From NCBI GenBank assembly GCA_964538885.1, contig CAZIHR010000003.1, positions 1-48,450 of the forward strand: a stretch of DNA of 48,450 bases, given 5' to 3'. This DNA is from JAPOPJ01 sp964538885 (GTDB lineage: Archaea > Thermoproteota > Nitrososphaeria > Nitrososphaerales > Nitrosopumilaceae). The position numbers and the translations under genes were made by a program. The notes under the pieces were generated by a model. That model was given only the letters and a program-made list of their open reading frames with translations, searched no databases and had not been told where the DNA came from. Every line of letters begins with the position of its first letter. Within the stretch, counting starts at the first letter, position 1. Positions 23,837 through 32,125 of the stretch are shown one piece after another.

Positions 23837-25297
23837 CTAGACATCAAAGTATAGGTAGAATTCGTGGGGGTGTGGTCTTATGGCTATCTCCCTTTGATCC
23901 CTTCTCTCCAATTCTATTATCTTGTCAATTACGTCGTTTGTGTAAATGGGATTAAGGAACTTTCTGTCGCTTTCCAACTCGTCTAGTGCCTCGCCCAGAC
24001 TTTTTGGCAAGACTCCGATCTTCTTTTTGTGTCTGTCAGCTTTTGTCATTTTAAATATATCGTCGCGGATCTGCTCACCTGGCTCTGTCTTCTTTTTAAT
24101 TCCATCCAGTCCTGCTGCAGATACTGCGGCAAATACAAGGTATGGATTTGATGATGGATCGGGCGCCCTGAATTCGAGTCGCTTTAGATGCGCATAATTC
24201 TTTCCCTTTAGATGTTTTGGGATTCTAACTATGGCAGATCTGTTACCTGAACTCCACGCAATATATGCAGGTGCTTCGTAGCCTGGTACGAGTCTGTGAT
24301 ATGAGTTTGTTGTGGGGTTGCAGATTGCAGATAGTGCCTTTGCATGACTTAGAATTCCACCACAAAAATATCTTGCAGTCTGACTAAGTTCCTCTTCATC
24401 ATCAGGATCATAAAATATGTTTTTTTTGCCTTTCCACAGACTTACATTTACGTGCATTCCAGATCCAGAATCCATCGCGATGGGCTTTGGCATCATTGTA
24501 GCTACTTTGCCGTATTGTTCTGCCACGTTCCTAATTACATACTTGTATGACTGTGCCGCATCTGCCGCATTTGTCATATAGTCATATTTGATGTCAATCT
24601 CACACTGGCCGGCGGTTGCTACCTCGTGGTGGTGGTTGTCACACAACACTCCAAAATTTCTGTTAAGTATGTTGACACATTCGTTTCTGAATGGAGTTAA
24701 AGTGTCTGACGGCGTACTGGGATAGTATCCTTCCTGCAATCCCATTGGATATCCAGAGCCTTCTTGACTCCATGGTGCCTCCTTTGATTCGATCGAATAG
24801 GACTGTCCTTTGTATGGGGTGAGGACATCCCAGTGTATCTTGTCAAATACAAAGAATTCCACTTCTGGCCCCCAGGCACTAAAATCAAATCCTTGAGATT
24901 TTACATACTCTTCTGCTTTTTGCGAGATTCCTCTGGGGTCCCTTGATAGTCTTCCTCTGTCTTCGCCCCAGTAAACATCACATAATAGTCTGGCCGTCTT
25001 GTTTTCTTTTAGCCATGGAATGATTGCAAAGGTGTTGGGGTCAGGCTTTAGTAGCAGATCAGAGTCATCAATGCTGGTAAAGCCGACAATTGATGAACCA
25101 TCCAGCTTTGGCAGTCCGTCCTTCATCTGTTCTGGCGTAAATGTATCTGAAGAGATGGTGGTGTGATGGAAACGCCCAGTAAGCCCGGTAAACTGTAAAT
25201 CAATAAATCGGATATCTTCGTGCTGTAGTTTGGAAAAGACTTCGTCTGGAGAATACGTAACTTGGATGGCCTTTCCGTGGCTGACTTGGTACGGCAA
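23837..25297 (-). CDS. glnA: Glutamine synthetase (type I)
   Basis: This enzyme makes glutamine from glutamate, ammonia and ATP; it is the main ammonia assimilation step. The 486 residues carry the full active site set: AWGPEVEFFVFD, HHHEVATAGQCEID, SGSGMHVNVSLWKG, NPTTNSYHRLVPGYEAP, WSSGNRSAIVRIP and EFRAPDPSSNPYLVFAA. No Tyr in the bacterial NLYDLP adenylylation motif is seen, so adenylyl control is unlikely. The C-terminus HPHEFYLYFDV is typical of archaeal and Bacillus-type GSI. A second, divergent copy lies at 41074-42519. The gene is divergent from the GINS subunit with 54 bases between starts. Confidence 0.95.
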   Translation of the reverse strand: MPYQVSHGKAIQVTYSPDEVFSKLQHEDIRFIDLQFTGLTGRFHHTTISSDTFTPEQMKDGLPKLDGSSIVGFTSIDDSDLLLKPDPNTFAIIPWLKENKTARLLCDVYWGEDRGRLSRDPRGISQKAEEYVKSQGFDFSAWGPEVEFFVFDKIHWDVLTPYKGQSYSIESKEAPWSQEGSGYPMGLQEGYYPSTPSDTLTPFRNECVNILNRNFGVLCDNHHHEVATAGQCEIDIKYDYMTNAADAAQSYKYVIRNVAEQYGKVATMMPKPIAMDSGSGMHVNVSLWKGKKNIFYDPDDEEELSQTARYFCGGILSHAKALSAICNPTTNSYHRLVPGYEAPAYIAWSSGNRSAIVRIPKHLKGKNYAHLKRLEFRAPDPSSNPYLVFAAVSAAGLDGIKKKTEPGEQIRDDIFKMTKADRHKKKIGVLPKSLGEALDELESDRKFLNPIYTNDVIDKIIELERRDQREIAIRPHPHEFYLYFDV

Positions 25298-25351
25298 TTT
25301 TATGCTTCAATCAAACACAAATACATCCAGCATTTAAGGATTAGGTAAGAA

Positions 25352-25906
25352 ATGTCTGGCCCAGAGATTGATCTCAACTCCCTGCACGGAATTGTATTGA
25401 GGGAAACTAGCAGTGATTCTATACAGGAACTTGATCAGGATTTTTACCGTTCAATCTCAGAACTGCTTGGAAATTTGAGTAAGCAGGAATATGATGGGGT
25501 GGAAAACAAAATCAAAGAATCCATACTCCAAACTACAACCCATCTCATCTCACTGCTCATTGAGACAAGGCTTGCCAAGATTTCAAGTATGCGGGAACCT
25601 GACACCAAAAATTTACTGGATGAAGAAAAATTCATTCTTGATGCTCATGAATTGCAACGTGAGAGGACGGAGATGATTATATCTGCTACAATACGCGGCA
25701 AGTCCAAACTCCTAGAGTCCATCTCTCAAAAACACAAGACAAGGCTGGTGGCAGTTAGATTCCTTCAACCTGTAAATGAGATAATGGGCGCAGATCTGGA
25801 AAAGTATGGCCCATTCAAGACTGAAGATATAGCTATGATTCCATATGAGAATGCTCAAGCACTGTTGACCAAGAAGGCGGCAGTCAAGGTCAGCTGGCAA
25901 GATTAG
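25352..25906 (+). CDS. GINS complex subunit (Gins15/51 type)
   Basis: A 184-residue replication factor. GINS joins MCM and the Cdc45/GAN protein to form the replicative helicase complex. The N-terminal helical domain spans about residues 1-125 (long charged helices, QTTTHLISLLIETRLAKISSM). The C-terminal small beta domain has RFLQPVNEIMGADLEKYGPFKTEDIAMIPYENAQALLTKKAAVKV split over residues 135-180, which matches the archaeal Gins51 B-domain pattern (GxDxxxYGPFxxxDxxxLPxxxAxxLxxxxxA). The order helical-then-beta marks the Gins15/51 class rather than Gins23. It belongs to the same replication neighbourhood as PolD and Cdc6. Confidence 0.85.
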   Translation: MSGPEIDLNSLHGIVLRETSSDSIQELDQDFYRSISELLGNLSKQEYDGVENKIKESILQTTTHLISLLIETRLAKISSMREPDTKNLLDEEKFILDAHELQRERTEMIISATIRGKSKLLESISQKHKTRLVAVRFLQPVNEIMGADLEKYGPFKTEDIAMIPYENAQALLTKKAAVKVSWQD

Positions 25907-25936
25907 ATAAAAATTACACTCCCCACAACTATACAC

Positions 25937-26221
25937 ATGTCTCACACCGGCGTGGACGTTATCGACTTTCTTTTTTATACTATTTATCCTGTGATTGGAA
26001 TTTTTCTTGTAGAGGTTGCATGCCGTATTACTAGGGCCCCCAAGTGGATCAAGTTGTGGGTTCAAGCTGTTGTTGCAATAGGATTTGGAATATACTATTG
26101 GTTTGTGTTGCCTGCACCACAAAACTTTCCACTTACAGCTTTTGTGATGTTTGTCTTGGCAGTGGCACTAATTTATCAAGGCAGGCGAGCAAAAATCTCA
26201 CCTGACAAAACTACTTACTGA
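25937..26221 (+). CDS. Small membrane protein, unknown function
   Basis: 94 residues with three hydrophobic helices (about 10-28, 38-57 and 62-82) and a basic end (RRAKISPDK). It follows GINS by 30 bases and ends 2 bases before the stop codon of the convergent zinc finger gene. The Trp/Tyr-rich middle helix (GIYYWFVLPAP) is notable. No family is recognised. Confidence 0.65.
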   Translation: MSHTGVDVIDFLFYTIYPVIGIFLVEVACRITRAPKWIKLWVQAVVAIGFGIYYWFVLPAPQNFPLTAFVMFVLAVALIYQGRRAKISPDKTTY

Positions 26222-26223
26222 AT

Positions 26224-26451
26224 TCAACCTTTCAGTCTGCCAAAGAATCTCTTGAGGGCATTAGGTCTGTTCGGCCCTCCGTCTCGAATTACTTTTCTTT
26301 GGCCAAATCTTCTTGCTCTAATTTGAGACAACTTTACACATCTGTGTTCTTCTGGAAGTCTGTGTTCGGCACAAAATGGATCCTGGCAGTAGTTGCATTG
26401 GAATGGCAAGTCTGTCATGTCTCCACAGTACGCACATTTTTCTGGTCCCAT
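26224..26451 (-). CDS. AN1-type zinc finger protein
   Basis: A 75-residue protein (start ATG at 26449-26451; another ATG four codons earlier is possible). Its N-terminal half is a classical AN1 finger: C-x2-C (CAYC), C-x2-C (CNYC), C-x4-later C-x2-H (CAEH), then H-x-C (HRC), binding two zinc ions. The C-terminal half is very basic (RARRFGQRKV, KRFFGRLKG). In eukaryotes AN1 fingers occur in ubiquitin- and stress-linked proteins. In archaea they are common, small and of unknown role, and the basic tail suggests nucleic acid or ribosome contact. Confidence 0.85.
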   Translation of the reverse strand: MGPEKCAYCGDMTDLPFQCNYCQDPFCAEHRLPEEHRCVKLSQIRARRFGQRKVIRDGGPNRPNALKRFFGRLKG

Positions 26452-26574
26452 GGTATAATGCATATGTTTTTCTTCTATTAAACTTGGCTTTGTAGCGGCT
26501 CATCTACCAAAAAGCCTAGTGTATATTTTACCTGATACTGTAAAATATTAAAAATCGCTTTACCCCCACTGACA

Positions 26575-26910
26575 TTATATTTTCTCTGTTTGCCCATCTG
26601 TGATGGTCTCCCCTACTGGTGGGCATCTTTCTTGCAAATGCTTGTATGCCGTCTCTAGTTTATCAAAGTCAAGTGATTGGTGTGGTCTGGTAGTTGTACC
26701 AATTTATGAACAAGTCAATCGGGTCACTCTTTTTCATCATTATTCCCTCAAAACGTGGCAGTTTGCGCTGTATCTCATTGTGTAGCCTCTCGACTTTTCC
26801 GTTTGTTTGAGGATGGTTTACACCTGCAAAGAAGTGATTTCCAATTAGGCATATTTCTTTAACTGACCACCAAAAGATCCAAGTGGCATATCAAGTATAT
26901 TTTATGTCTA
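26575..26910 (-). pseudogene. Broken integrase-type transposase (rve, 3' part)
   Basis: The minus strand encodes the C-terminal end of a DDE (rve) transposase in pieces. One frame reads VKEICLIGNHFFAG, VNHPQTNGKVERLHNEIQR and SDPIDLFINWYNY. The next frame continues TRPHQSLDFDKLETAYKHL and ends at a TAA at 26575-26577. NHPQTNGKVERxHxE with the final Glu of the DDE triad, followed by NWYN...RPHxSLDF, is diagnostic of IS481/IS3-like integrase cores. A frameshift at about 26690 separates the two, and the N-terminal half with the first two catalytic Asp residues is missing. It is thus a dead relic. No terminal inverted repeats could be identified. Confidence 0.75.
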
Positions 26911-26932
26911 TACAAAAGATTGGCAAAAAATC

Positions 26933-27040
26933 TCACCACCGTTCCAGTGCCTTCTTGTGTATTTCTGTCGAGTAGTATGGTGCGATTGCGGGAAATAGAA
27001 AAAATATAACTAGAAGCAGGGGAGAAACGTCTCTATTCAT
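26933..27040 (-). CDS. Possible 35-residue membrane miniprotein
   Basis: From the ATG at 27038-27040 to a TGA at 26933-26935 the minus strand encodes MNRDVSPLLLVIFFLFP, AIAPYYSTEIHKKALERW: one transmembrane segment (residues 7-22) and a short amphipathic basic tail. Topology and length are typical of small single-pass proteins. It lies directly upstream of the transposase relic, so it may be a truncated gene. Support is only the sequence character. Confidence 0.3.
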   Translation of the reverse strand: MNRDVSPLLLVIFFLFPAIAPYYSTEIHKKALERW

Positions 27041-27143
27041 TTTAATTTTGATGACGAGTTTGTGATCTTTAATTAATTCTATTCACTACGGGCTGCTAGC
27101 TTATTGTTATATAGCTCATATACATGATCATGGGTGTGATACT

Positions 27144-27650
27144 ATGAGAAGGCGTCTTAGCAATGATGATATGGGCAACCAGCACCATCGGCTCGACTTG
27201 TTGATTCGCAGCGGCCGGTACGAGTCGGCTATACAGATCTGTGACATTCTTCTGAAGGAGAATCCCAACGACACCGCGGCGCGGGACTGTCGAGATAGGG
27301 CACGACTTGAGGTTGAAGAGACCACTGAAAAGCTGAGGCTGAGTGAGGAGATACTTAAGAATGACCCGAATGACTTTGAAGGCATTTTGGACAAGGGGAT
27401 GGCCCTGATGCAGCTAGGTCGCGTGGAGGATGCGTTGAATGTTATGGATGCTATACTGCGGAAGGATCAGGACAACTGCGACATCGTGTACGCCAAGGCC
27501 GTCGGACTCGCGCTGAACGGCAAGATTGACGAGGCGCACGAGTGCAGCAAGCTGCTGAATAATATATGTCCAGAACACTGGCAACCCACACCAATCAGCG
27601 ATTTTATAACGTTAGGCAAATTGGCAAACGCGGCTGAGCTGAACCCGTGA
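27144..27650 (+). CDS. TPR-repeat protein
   Basis: A 168-residue helical protein with at least three tetratricopeptide units, seen in RLDLLIRSGRYESAIQICDILLKENPND, the DPNDFEGILDKGMALMQLGRVEDAL block and DNCDIVYAKAVGLALNGKIDEA. TPR arrays are protein-binding scaffolds. The first 15 residues are basic/polar (MRRRLSNDDMGNQHH). The codons are richer in G and C than those of its neighbours (for example around 27270-27300 and 27480-27550), which, with the transposase relic next door, hints at acquired DNA. The partner is unknown. The 286 bases after it to the next gene hold nothing recognisable. Confidence 0.75.
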   Translation: MRRRLSNDDMGNQHHRLDLLIRSGRYESAIQICDILLKENPNDTAARDCRDRARLEVEETTEKLRLSEEILKNDPNDFEGILDKGMALMQLGRVEDALNVMDAILRKDQDNCDIVYAKAVGLALNGKIDEAHECSKLLNNICPEHWQPTPISDFITLGKLANAAELNP

Positions 27651-27936
27651 ATTGAGAACACTCTTATCGCACAAAGTACCGCCGGTCATTTGTTCTCAGC
27701 CCTCTATTATACTGCAAACTCTTGATGACACGTATCCGATTGTTGGCAACTGTTAATGTCCTGCCTAAATTTTAGTTAGTTTTTCTTGTCAATTCAATAC
27801 GTGTCTAAAACTAACTAATTTCCAAAAATCATGTTTATAATTATCCAAATTTTTGCGAATCACAAAATCACAAAGTTATTATTTCAAACTCCGTTCCAGC
27901 TTTTGTGCTGGAATTGTTTCTGGGTGAACATCTTTT

Positions 27937-28677
27937 ATGATTGAAGATAAAGTTGCTATAGTGACAGGCGCAAGCAGTGGAATAGGCCACGCCACTGCCA
28001 TAGCACTCTCAAAGGCTGGAGCAAAAGTAGCTATTGGCGCCCGACGGCTGGACAGACTCGCAGCACTTGAAGATATGATTGAAAGAGATGGCGGCCAAGT
28101 CTTTTCACAAAAGCTTGACGTATCTGTAAAAGATGACTGTGATTCATTTGTTGATGGCGTCGTTGAAAAATGGGGTTCTGTAGATATACTGGTAAATAAT
28201 GCGGGTCTGATGCCACTCAGCTTTATCAAGAATTTGAAAACTGATGAATGGGATCAGATGATTGACGTAAACATAAAAGGCGTTTTATATTGTACATCTG
28301 CTGTCCTACCTCACATGTTGGAAAAAAAATCCGGCCACATAGTAAATATCTCTTCAGTTGCTGGCAGGATCGTCTTTCCTGCTGGGAGTGTATATTGTGC
28401 CACAAAGCATGCAGTCACCGCGTTCAGTGAGGGTCTCAGAGAAGAGCTCAGTGTAAGAAAGAATATCCGCGTGACGTGTATAGAACCGGGTGTGGTCTCA
28501 ACTGAGCTTACCAGCACAATTACTGACGAGTCACTACACGGGTTTGTGGAGAATGCAAAAAAGATGGAGTCACTAAAAGCAGAAGATATAGCAGCAGCTA
28601 TAATTTATGCAGTGGATTCACCCAATCATGTCAACATTAATGAGATTTTGATCAGACCTACTACTCAAGAACGCTAA
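27937..28677 (+). CDS. Short-chain dehydrogenase/reductase (SDR)
   Basis: A 246-residue NAD(P)-dependent oxidoreductase of the classical SDR family. It has the cofactor motif TGASSGIGHA at residues 10-19, an ARRLDR stretch after beta-2 whose arginines favour NADPH, NNAG near 88-91, the catalytic Ser (NISSVAGRI) near 138, and the YxxxK pair in YCATKHA near 151-155. Conserved PG (EPGVVSTELT) follows. The substrate cannot be predicted; the closest bacterial types act on serine, sorbose or 3-oxoacyl groups. It stands alone, with an AT-rich promoter region upstream. Confidence 0.92.
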   Translation: MIEDKVAIVTGASSGIGHATAIALSKAGAKVAIGARRLDRLAALEDMIERDGGQVFSQKLDVSVKDDCDSFVDGVVEKWGSVDILVNNAGLMPLSFIKNLKTDEWDQMIDVNIKGVLYCTSAVLPHMLEKKSGHIVNISSVAGRIVFPAGSVYCATKHAVTAFSEGLREELSVRKNIRVTCIEPGVVSTELTSTITDESLHGFVENAKKMESLKAEDIAAAIIYAVDSPNHVNINEILIRPTTQER

Positions 28678-28792
28678 ATTATCTGATGGCACACCAAATG
28701 CATTGTTATCAGTTGGTTGTAAATTTGGGGAATTTCATCTGTTATAGATATGATTATCTGAGAATGCCGATCCTAATCATGCTTTGAAATGA

Positions 28793-28996
28793 TTATGATT
28801 GCTTTACTCGGGAAAGGTGTTCTAGCAACGCCTTGATCTCCACCCCCAAATCTTCTGAATGCTTTATCGCATCCATCTTCTCGGTAATCTGACTCTTAAA
28901 ATCCTCACCTTCAAGCTCAATTCTGCGCATCTGGATACAGTCAAGGTGATCCTTATCAGTAGCCGAAATTTTTTTACAGATACTACACTTCTTCAA
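28793..28996 (-). CDS. Small zinc-binding protein with helical tail
   Basis: A 67-residue protein. CSIC at residues 4-7 and HLDC at 17-20 form a CxxC...HxxC zinc site, followed by a 45-residue charged helix (RIELEGEDFKSQITEKMDAIKHSEDL) likely to be a coiled coil. The design (zinc knuckle plus helix) suggests a small protein- or RNA-binding factor. No named family. It is convergent with the SDR gene and 55 bases from a tRNA gene. Confidence 0.6.
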   Translation of the reverse strand: MKKCSICKKISATDKDHLDCIQMRRIELEGEDFKSQITEKMDAIKHSEDLGVEIKALLEHLSRVKQS

Positions 28997-29051
28997 CTAA
29001 TTTATCTTGAAATCCGAGAATTTAATAATTTCATTTTTATTCTACCAATGA

Positions 29052-29126
29052 GGGATTGTCGTCTAGCTTGGCTATGATACTAGTCTGGGGGGCTAGTGGT
29101 CGCAGGTTCAAATCCTGCCAATCCCA
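29052..29126 (+). tRNA. tRNA-Pro (GGG anticodon)
   Basis: A full cloverleaf can be drawn. The acceptor is GGGATTG with CAATCCC and discriminator A. The D-arm region (GTCTAGCTTGGCTATGATA) carries the A-box. The anticodon stem CTAGT/GCTAG has loop CTGGGGG giving anticodon GGG, and the T-arm is GCAGG-TTCAAAT-CCTGC with B-box GGTTCAAATCC. The 3' CCA is encoded at 29127-29129. No intron is present. Confidence 0.92.
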
Positions 29127-29307
29127 CCATTGCAGATGTATCATTATACCTTGGTGAAGGCTGGGTTAGATGTGGGGCATTTTCTCATAAAATCATGCCT
29201 AACTATACTCAATTAGATAATTACTTTAAAAAAAAAGTCTAGCTTAGCATGCTTGGATCATTCTGTCTTTTTACGTCTGGGATGTATTATAGTATCATAA
29301 AGTTGGT

Positions 29308-29387
29308 GCCGGCGTTGTGGTGGTATAGTGGCCGCGCGCCCCCTGGCAGCTACTCGTTTCTCCCCTGCATGATATTTGCGCGTCGGC
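29308..29387 (+). other. tRNA-like relic
   Basis: GCCGGCG (29308-29314) can pair with CGTCGGC (29381-29387) as a 7-bp acceptor-like stem (one G-U), 80 bases apart. A perfect A-box TGGTATAGTGG sits in a D-arm with stem GTGG/CCGC at 29317-29335. But no matching anticodon stem or T-arm (no TTCRA loop) is found between. A TATA-like TATTATAGTATC lies upstream. It could be a tRNA pseudogene, a tRNA damaged by insertion, or a tRNA-like RNA. Confidence 0.35.
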
Positions 29388-29388
29388 A

Positions 29389-30150
29389 TTACAGTCGTAG
29401 CATTTGCAGCAGACTCTGAAAATTTTGTCGTGATTTGTCTTTTTTATACTGCCTCAACGAGTCAATTATTTCTTGTTTTGGTGGCACCCTGTAAATTCTT
29501 GATACTTTTTTTGATATTCCAGAGCCGATAAATATTGCCTGTGTGGCAGATGTCACATTTGCAGCCTTTCTTTGCATGCTGGAACTCTCAAAGTCAATTA
29601 TGGTTTGTCGTGTCTTTCCAATTATTACATGCTTTGATATGCTACTTAGTTCACCATGGTCGATTCCTGCAATATCCATCTTGTAGCAACTCTCTAGTAT
29701 CTCTCTTATTGTTTTCTTTACTATACTGGCACTTCCCTTGCCGCCAACCGTTCTTATCCAGTCAGATATCTTCCGGCCCTCAATATACTCCATTATTAGA
29801 TAGTTTTTGCTTGCATCGTAGAGTCTCGGTCCGACACCAATTGAATTTGCAGCTCTTAGCATTCTTTCCTCTTTTCTCATACTGCTTCTCTGTGAATCGA
29901 TCCTCCTTATTTTGAGTGCAACTTTGTTTGTACCTCTCTTGGCAAGCACCACCACACCAGCATACCCCTTTCCCAAAATCTCTAATTTCCCGATGCTGGT
30001 GGTTCCTGTAAATGATACTGATTGTACGTCTAGTTTCTCAAGTTCGACAATTCGCCGCGCTATTTGTCGTTGTGTCGTGCGCGGGTATCCTATTATACCA
30101 GAGTATGGCTCTTTTGTAAGATATTTAGTTAAAATGAAAGAATGCATCAT
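29389..30150 (-). CDS. Atypical serine/threonine kinase (COG2112/Bud32-like)
   Basis: A protein of about 253 residues with a kinase fold. It shows the glycine loop LGKGYAGVVVL, the ATP-binding Lys in VALKIRR, a hinge IMEYIEGRKI, the catalytic loop DHGELSSISKHVII and a magnesium motif IDFESS. Two replacements stand out: the catalytic loop has HGE in place of HGD or HRD, and the metal motif is DFE rather than DFG. HGEL is, to my knowledge, normal for the archaeal COG2112 group. I start it at the double ATG at 30145-30150, giving a 26-base overlap with the CCA-adding enzyme gene; the frame is open further upstream. As third gene of an RNA-processing operon it may modify a tRNA- or ribosome-linked protein. 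Confidence 0.75.
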   Translation of the reverse strand: MMHSFILTKYLTKEPYSGIIGYPRTTQRQIARRIVELEKLDVQSVSFTGTTSIGKLEILGKGYAGVVVLAKRGTNKVALKIRRIDSQRSSMRKEERMLRAANSIGVGPRLYDASKNYLIMEYIEGRKISDWIRTVGGKGSASIVKKTIREILESCYKMDIAGIDHGELSSISKHVIIGKTRQTIIDFESSSMQRKAANVTSATQAIFIGSGISKKVSRIYRVPPKQEIIDSLRQYKKDKSRQNFQSLLQMLRL

Positions 30151-31453
30151 CCGTAGAAACCAAACTACATATCGCGTCTTCAACTGATTTGTCCACTTTG
30201 CTAGTGCCTGCAAATACCTGGAACCCTTCCTTGAAATCTTCTCTGAGACCCTTTGGCAGACCGGCCCTTTGCTTGCCATCTATCAGGCATTCTAGATAGT
30301 CTTTTGCATTATTGAACTCACGTTTCTCAAGTGAGATGATCTTCTTATCTTTGCTTACCCACATCAGCTTGCTTTTTTTCACGTTTTTTGCAATGAACTT
30401 GTCAGCATACCTTCTCATGAAAAAGTTTGGCCCCGCATTGGCACAAATATCTGGAATCTCTATTGACTCTAATACAAAGAACAACCATGCTTTACTCTTC
30501 TCATCAGTGTATGAGCCACTTCGCAATACATTGAATCCTTCGACATCAAGCTGTGTTGCAAGTGAGGATGCGGCTCTCTTTATCTGTCCCCAAATTATCT
30601 CGGGACTCCTAGAACTAAACTCAAATTCGACTATTAACACATTGTCAAGTTCGATATTTTCCTTTTGACGTGGTATGGAAAAAAACTGCATGCTGGGTTC
30701 TTTCTGGAATGCCCTGCATCTGAGAATGAACTTGCCAATATTTTCTACTGAAATCGCTGCGGCCAAATTTCTCTTGCTATCTATTGGGTCTACGATAACT
30801 AGAGGCGTTTTGAATTTTTTCCTCGTTTTGCCGATGACAGCATTCTCCTCCAAGTCTGCCATTGCATTTATTACATTTTTGAAACTTTGAAATTCCAGAA
30901 TGAGTACCTCACTTACATATCCGCTGAATCCCTGCCTTGCAATCTCTGCACCATAAATTCCAGCAGATCTAAGAAATGTCTTCAAAAGTCGTACCTCTCT
31001 TTTCTTTATGTAATTTAGTGTATCTTTGATGTGTGTCGTGTGATGTGGTGATCTGTCTGCCGCACTCTTCCATCTTCCACGTTTTACATCGTAACAGGGA
31101 ACTATATTGATCAGTACGCCGTCTATCTTTGCCTCTACATAGGGATGTGCAGAGTATCTTACATATGGTTCAAAGCCATCTAATGCGTCAAATCCTATTT
31201 TGCGTGATATTTCGGAAAATGTTTCATCTGGAGTGGATCTCTTAAATTTTACAAAGATATCTACGTCCACATATTCCGCAATCCATGTTCCTTTTGCGTA
31301 TGATCCACCCAATTCTACATCTATAATTTGGTCGTATTTTGCTGCCTGAATTTTTACCAATTCAACTGTCTGATCTGCCACTTTGCGAATTGAATTTTTG
31401 GTTTCTTTGGATGGCGTCACGGCATTTTTAGCTTGGGATATGATATTGGTCAT
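30125..31453 (-). CDS. cca: CCA-adding tRNA nucleotidyltransferase (archaeal class I)
   Basis: This enzyme builds or repairs the 3' CCA end of tRNAs without a template. The 442 residues show the class I nucleotidyltransferase signature GGSYAKGTW at about 49-57 and the catalytic DVDIFVKF at about 63-70, with the third carboxylate in the NIVPCYDV strand. The remainder matches the archaeal central and tail domains (SAHPYVEAKIDG, SPHHTTHIKDTLN). Length is normal. Its ATG overlaps the TGA of the preceding ThpR gene (ATGA), a sign of translational coupling. The local tRNA-Pro already encodes CCA, so here the enzyme may act mainly in repair for such tRNAs. Confidence 0.93.
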   Translation of the reverse strand: MTNIISQAKNAVTPSKETKNSIRKVADQTVELVKIQAAKYDQIIDVELGGSYAKGTWIAEYVDVDIFVKFKRSTPDETFSEISRKIGFDALDGFEPYVRYSAHPYVEAKIDGVLINIVPCYDVKRGRWKSAADRSPHHTTHIKDTLNYIKKREVRLLKTFLRSAGIYGAEIARQGFSGYVSEVLILEFQSFKNVINAMADLEENAVIGKTRKKFKTPLVIVDPIDSKRNLAAAISVENIGKFILRCRAFQKEPSMQFFSIPRQKENIELDNVLIVEFEFSSRSPEIIWGQIKRAASSLATQLDVEGFNVLRSGSYTDEKSKAWLFFVLESIEIPDICANAGPNFFMRRYADKFIAKNVKKSKLMWVSKDKKIISLEKREFNNAKDYLECLIDGKQRAGLPKGLREDFKEGFQVFAGTSKVDKSVEDAICSLVSTDDAFFHFN

Positions 31454-31980
31454 GATGCGGCCACTACTCCCAGATCTGAATATTTGGGACCATCAGATCC
31501 CAATATACTCTGCTTGAGTTTGATGCTAGAGATTCTCTGCCGTCCAAACTTGGTTGATGCATGTCTTTCTATGATATCTCTTATGTTGACTGCTCTCTTG
31601 ATTCTGAAAATTGTGACGTGGGGGTGAAATGTTCCTTTGGATGGAAATCCTAGGGATACTAGTGCGTCATTTACCTTTTCTGCTAATCGCTCAAGTTCTT
31701 TTTCAGGTTTGGTGCCAATCCATATGACTCGAGGTGATTGTATTTTTGGGAACACTCCAACTCCTTCAAAATCCACCATAAAACTGGTAAAGACTATCGA
31801 TTCTAATGCACGCATTATTTTTTCAACCATATCTTCTTGAATCTCGCCCAAAAATTGAAATGTAAAATGCAGATTTTGAGGCTTTGTAGGCCTTGCATTG
31901 ATGTTAATTTGCGATTGGAATCTTGAGATGGACTCTATTACTGTACTGTCTGAAACTTCGGCAGCCACAAAGACCCGCAT
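31450..31980 (-). CDS. thpR: RNA 2',3'-cyclic phosphodiesterase (2H family)
   Basis: A 176-residue 2H phosphoesterase that opens 2',3'-cyclic phosphates on RNA ends (formerly called 2'-5' RNA ligase). Both catalytic HxT motifs are present: HFTF near residue 43 (NLHFTFQFLGEI) and HVTI near 129 (FHPHVTIFRIKR). The start is the ATG at 31978-31980 (MRVFVAAEV), which matches the family; the frame is open 24 codons upstream. The gene is the first of a three-gene RNA operon with the CCA-adding enzyme and an atypical kinase. Confidence 0.9.
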   Translation of the reverse strand: MRVFVAAEVSDSTVIESISRFQSQININARPTKPQNLHFTFQFLGEIQEDMVEKIMRALESIVFTSFMVDFEGVGVFPKIQSPRVIWIGTKPEKELERLAEKVNDALVSLGFPSKGTFHPHVTIFRIKRAVNIRDIIERHASTKFGRQRISSIKLKQSILGSDGPKYSDLGVVAAS

Positions 31981-32125
31981 AATTGATTCCTTTTTACCAT
32001 CTTTATAATAATGTAAATGGACATACCGTATATTGGGCATCATTTTGTGCAAGACTGCCTATCTTTTATTACCACACCAAAACAATTTCGGTAACTTCAT
32101 AGAACGCAAAATTTGCTCCATTTTA

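Noticed and set aside
26464..26574. Possible terminal inverted repeat of the transposase relic
   Set aside because: I could not find matching ends on both sides; the element appears truncated.
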